In this document: positions 61,149 through 64,000 of the stretch, one piece after another
Layout: the number at the start of each line of letters is the position of its first letter
Position numbering within the stretch: the first letter of the stretch is position 1
Source: Blastopirellula sp.
GTDB lineage: Bacteria > Planctomycetota > Planctomycetia > Pirellulales > Pirellulaceae
Length of the DNA stretch: 64,000 nt
Reading direction: 5' to 3'
Assembly: GCA_002733575.1 (NCBI GenBank)
Contig: NVWB01000152.1
Span: 1 to 64,000, forward strand
Program-made: the position numbers and the translations under genes
Notes under the pieces: model-generated
Database searches by the model: none
What the model saw: only the letters and a program-made list of their open reading frames with translations
Told to the model about the DNA's origin: nothing

Positions 61149-63326
61149 ATGGCCATTTCTGGTCGCATGTTTATTCGATGTTCTACGTTGTGTGTACTGA
61201 TCGCTTGTGTGATGCTAAGCAGCGCTGTCGATAATAGCGCAGAAGAACCAAGCCCTACGCCTGCAGTAGGTCAACCACGGAACCCTGTTGCGAGTAAAAC
61301 AGAGAGCAAAGACGGGGATACAACAGAAACTTCTCCAGCAAAAACAGGATCAGTCCCCCAAAAAATTACCGAAGCAAAAACTGCGGAAATTGCCGAACTC
61401 ATCAAGAATCTAGGGCACCGTTCTTTTACGGTTAGGGAACGTGCAGAGACCGAACTAATTCAATTGGGCATTGATGCGTTTGATCAAGTTCATGTCGCGA
61501 TGGGCCACCCTGATTTGGAGATCGCCCGACGTGCCCAATATCTGGTGCGTAGCTTAGAGATCACTTGGTCTGATCCCGAGTATTCAAAAGAAGTACGTTC
61601 GATTCTTGAGCGTTATGGTTCGTTAAATGAAAACCAGCGTAGTACCAGGGTTGAAAAATTGGGCAAGTTAAAAGACCTGGATGCAGTGGCCGCATTATGT
61701 CGGATTAGTCGGCTAGACATTTCTGAAAAACTCTCGAAACAAGCGGCGCTCGCCAATGCCCTGCATTACAGCTTGGCTGCCCTTCCAGAATTTGCTGAGA
61801 AGATTCCAGCGATCATTGATCGAGAACTGGGTTCCTCAAAACGGACAGGCCCGCAATGGTTGCAAGTTTATCGCGAGAGTCTTACCGACCTGGATCAAGC
61901 AACAAAAGGTTGGCATGATCTGGTGCAACAAGAAATGAAAACGTATGCAGTGCGACCAGAGCGAACCAGCCGACCGATCATTCAAGACTTGATTCGCTGG
62001 GAAGTTGACAAGCTACGTTCGTTGGATCGGCAAGAAGAAGCGTTGGCCGAAATGCGTAACATTATCAAAATCAGTAATGTGTCGACTTCGGAAATAGCAG
62101 ACATCACCACTTGGTTGCTCGACCGGCAAGGCTATCCAATAGTAGATGAACTGGCCGAATATCACGCAGACAAGCAAGACCAACCAGCGGAAGACAACAA
62201 AATTACAGGACGTTTTGCTGAAGACCCGAGGCTGTTGTATTTGTTGGCCGAAAGCCATTTAATGCAGAAGAAGTTAGACTCGGCCAGTGCAATTGCCAAG
62301 CAAGCTTTCTTGATCAATCCAGAAGACTACGAGAGCCATTATTTTACAGGAGCACTCTTGCATCAGCGAGGTCTGTTTCGTTGGTGCGAGATGGAATATC
62401 GTCAGGTGTTTGAAGGCCTAGAACCTTTACAGATATTTGCCCGATTTGCCCGTACCACATTAGCCGGAATCTATCACGATACAGGAAATCATACGCGTGC
62501 TGCTGAATTATTAAATCCATTAGTTGAAGCCATCGAGAGTGCCATCAAGGGTATTGATAGAAATAGATTTCGCGAGGTTGAGACTCTAGAAACCTACGAT
62601 GGAATCATGGCAAGACAACAATTATATTTTGCCCGAAACGCACAGAAAAAAGGGGATATTGAATCGGCTAAAAGCCACTTGCGCAAGGCAATTCAATTTG
62701 ATTACCAAGAGGCCGATACACTGATTGCCATTTACAAACTGTCTGGCGACCCAAGCTGGAAAAAATTTGCCGATTTAAAACATGAACTGGCCGTGAAAGA
62801 GTATTCGGGATTAGCCTTTGGTTTTGTAAAAGAAGTTGAGAAGTTAATCAAGCAACCAGGAGGGTATTATCTCAACGATAGGCAGCGACGAACAATGTCC
62901 GGCACTCTTAACGGTTTTGCATGGGTGGTTGGCAACACGAAGGGAGATTTAGAAGCTGCGATTCGTGCCAGTCACGCTTCTCTTGATCTCTACCCTAACC
63001 AAGGTGCTTATCTTGATACGCTCTCGCACTGTTATTATGCCATTGATGACTATGAAAATGCAGTGAAGTATCAAACCGAAGCTGTGAAACAAATGCCACA
63101 TTCTCCGTTGATTCGCAGCCAATATCTTTTCTTTATTGACCAGTATAATAAACATGGTGGTAATGTTACACCTATCGAATTAGCACCTAAGCCGGACGAT
63201 AACTTTCCAGCGGAAGCTGCTTCTGAGGAAAGCGTTTCGGAAGACTCTCCTTCGGTAGAGAACGCCGCAGAAGATGGTGCTTCAACAGACAGTGAATCAA
63301 CAGACAACAAAAAGGAAGGGGAATGA
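61149..63326 (+). CDS. Secreted TPR-repeat protein
   Basis: A protein of 725 residues with a signal peptide at about 1-28 and a strong GGAGGAGCTGCC ribosome site. A low-complexity region and a HEAT-like segment (ELIKNLGHRSFTVRERAETE, ARRAQYLVRSLEI, about 80-130) precede TPR-type helices (LAESHLMQKKLDSASAIAKQ, GALLHQRGLFRWCEMEYRQV, QKKGDIESAKSHLRKAIQFD, ASLDLYPNQGAYLDTLSHCY). The end is acidic and serine-rich. It works as a scaffold, partner unknown. Stop overlaps the DUF2752 start (ATGA). Confidence 0.87.
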   Translation: MAISGRMFIRCSTLCVLIACVMLSSAVDNSAEEPSPTPAVGQPRNPVASKTESKDGDTTETSPAKTGSVPQKITEAKTAEIAELIKNLGHRSFTVRERAETELIQLGIDAFDQVHVAMGHPDLEIARRAQYLVRSLEITWSDPEYSKEVRSILERYGSLNENQRSTRVEKLGKLKDLDAVAALCRISRLDISEKLSKQAALANALHYSLAALPEFAEKIPAIIDRELGSSKRTGPQWLQVYRESLTDLDQATKGWHDLVQQEMKTYAVRPERTSRPIIQDLIRWEVDKLRSLDRQEEALAEMRNIIKISNVSTSEIADITTWLLDRQGYPIVDELAEYHADKQDQPAEDNKITGRFAEDPRLLYLLAESHLMQKKLDSASAIAKQAFLINPEDYESHYFTGALLHQRGLFRWCEMEYRQVFEGLEPLQIFARFARTTLAGIYHDTGNHTRAAELLNPLVEAIESAIKGIDRNRFREVETLETYDGIMARQQLYFARNAQKKGDIESAKSHLRKAIQFDYQEADTLIAIYKLSGDPSWKKFADLKHELAVKEYSGLAFGFVKEVEKLIKQPGGYYLNDRQRRTMSGTLNGFAWVVGNTKGDLEAAIRASHASLDLYPNQGAYLDTLSHCYYAIDDYENAVKYQTEAVKQMPHSPLIRSQYLFFIDQYNKHGGNVTPIELAPKPDDNFPAEAASEESVSEDSPSVENAAEDGASTDSESTDNKKEGE

Positions 63327-63814
63327 CCGCTTCGATTGACTCGCCTGCTAGTAACACGCCAGACTCTGAAAACAAACCGGTCACAGACCCCGATCAATAC
63401 CGCCGCGGGGCCATCTTTTTTCAACGGCTCTTTCTTGTCCTGGCAGTCTTGGTATTAACGGCCGCTTTTTTGCTGCAAACCGATGGAACAGAAACCGTAG
63501 GGCTGCCGCTGTTGAATTTCGATCTCCCGCCCACCTGCGGCATGAAACTTTATTGGGGTATAGACTGCCCCGGCTGTGGTCTTACACGCAGCTTTATCTA
63601 CTTGGCCTCAGGTGATATTTCTGCATCGGTGGCCTTTAATCCGGCTGGTATTATTTTATTTGCTGCTACAATCTTCCAGGTGCCCTACCGTATTTTACAA
63701 CTGCGGCGGCTAAGGAAAGATCTGGAACCTTGGAACCTGTTGGTCCCAGCAACTTGGATGTTTGCGATTGTGGCCGTGGTGATGAGCATTCAATGGGTTG
63801 TTAAATTGCTATAA
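63323..63814 (+). CDS. DUF2752 membrane protein
   Basis: A protein of 163 residues with the DUF2752 hallmark, a cysteine-rich turn WGIDCPGCGLTRSFIYLASG, after a first membrane segment (LFLVLAVLVLTAAFLLQ), then AFNPAGIILFAATIFQVPY and a C-terminal helix. The family is widespread and uncharacterised. The four-base overlap with the TPR gene shows cotranscription. Confidence 0.92.
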   Translation: MTASIDSPASNTPDSENKPVTDPDQYRRGAIFFQRLFLVLAVLVLTAAFLLQTDGTETVGLPLLNFDLPPTCGMKLYWGIDCPGCGLTRSFIYLASGDISASVAFNPAGIILFAATIFQVPYRILQLRRLRKDLEPWNLLVPATWMFAIVAVVMSIQWVVKLL

Positions 63815-63869
63815 TAATAGCGTGGCAGTTTACGACTCACTCTGACATCACAAAAAGGAGAGGCAAGCC

Positions 63870-64000
63870 ATGGATGTAGTATGTAACGATTGTAGTTTTC
63901 ATGTCGGCCTGCAAGGCGAAGGAACTCCCTTGCTGCTAGTCCACGGATTTCCTTTGGATCACACCATGTGGGCGGCTCAAATGGAATTCTTCGCACAAAC
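63870..64000 (+). CDS. Alpha/beta hydrolase, 5' part only (cut by window edge)
   Basis: ATG 63870 follows AAGGAGAGGCAAGCC. The visible 43 residues contain FHVGLQGEGTPLLLVHGFPL and DHTMWAAQMEFF: the HGFPLDHxMW oxyanion region of alpha/beta hydrolases (haloperoxidase/lipase-like). The catalytic serine lies beyond the window. It starts 55 bases after DUF2752 on the same strand. Confidence 0.85.
   Translation, partial: MDVVCNDCSFHVGLQGEGTPLLLVHGFPLDHTMWAAQMEFFAQ

Noticed and set aside
1-64000. tRNA, rRNA, CRISPR array, transposase or phage genes
   Set aside because: I looked for cloverleaf ends, regularly spaced repeats, DDE motifs and phage proteins by eye and found none; a tRNAscan or Rfam search would settle it.

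Overview
The window looks like chromosomal DNA of a member of the Planctomycetota. Evidence: two DUF1559-type prepilin-like proteins ([15 protein letters not shown] start, DGSV motif near the C-terminus), three sulfatases, a Tat-exported Gfo/Idh/MocA oxidoreductase, a DUF1080 protein, an 'NPYQSP' membrane protein, and many secreted TPR or LRR proteins. By eye the GC content is moderate, somewhat below 50%. I cannot place it to genus.

Layout. 0-6.8 kb: a polyphosphate kinase 2 gene, small unknown genes, a stand-alone protein resembling the C-terminal half of SecA, and a large membrane M48 metalloprotease with TPRs. 7-15 kb: secreted catabolic genes (two sulfatases plus the remnant of a third, a serine hydrolase, an oxidoreductase, an esterase) and a methyltransferase. 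15-21 kb, minus strand: a membrane protein, a lipoprotein, a DUF1559 protein, a peptidase fragment, a cytochrome P450, ilvC and ilvN. 21-25.4 kb: a pentapeptide-repeat protein, scpA, a beta-lactamase-fold hydrolase and a hemW-like radical SAM gene. 25.4-29 kb: an inverted pair of dispersed repeats, then three tandemly duplicated leucine-rich-repeat genes. 29-37 kb: a secreted endonuclease/phosphatase-family protein, a thioredoxin-like lipoprotein, a YebC-family regulator, a second DUF1559 gene, and a cysteine-rich protein. 37-41 kb: a minus-strand metal ABC transporter operon whose permease is fused to a DtxR-like regulator. 41-48.5 kb: a GNAT gene, a FixJ-like response regulator, and a plus-strand nitrate assimilation operon (NNP transporter, Fe-S/DmsC-type subunit, molybdopterin reductase). 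48.5-60 kb: an accessory region of small, mostly unrecognised genes. 60-64 kb: a receiver-only response regulator, a secreted TPR protein, a DUF2752 protein, and the start of an alpha/beta hydrolase cut by the window edge.

The least expected structure is in the 48.5-59.4 kb region. Seven sites, each 40-105 bp upstream of a gene, share the layout TTTGTNG - exactly 14 bases - nnrTGATAnATy, ideally TTGTGATATATT. Around them are near-identical GTGGATGAA hairpins and related leader sequences. I read this as a repeated transcription-unit boundary module (hairpin plus promoter) that places unrelated small genes under one type of promoter. This is inference from the sequence only.

I saw no tRNA, rRNA, CRISPR array, transposase or phage gene. 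Start codons were mostly chosen by eye, using Shine-Dalgarno-like sequences, signal peptides and family N-termini.
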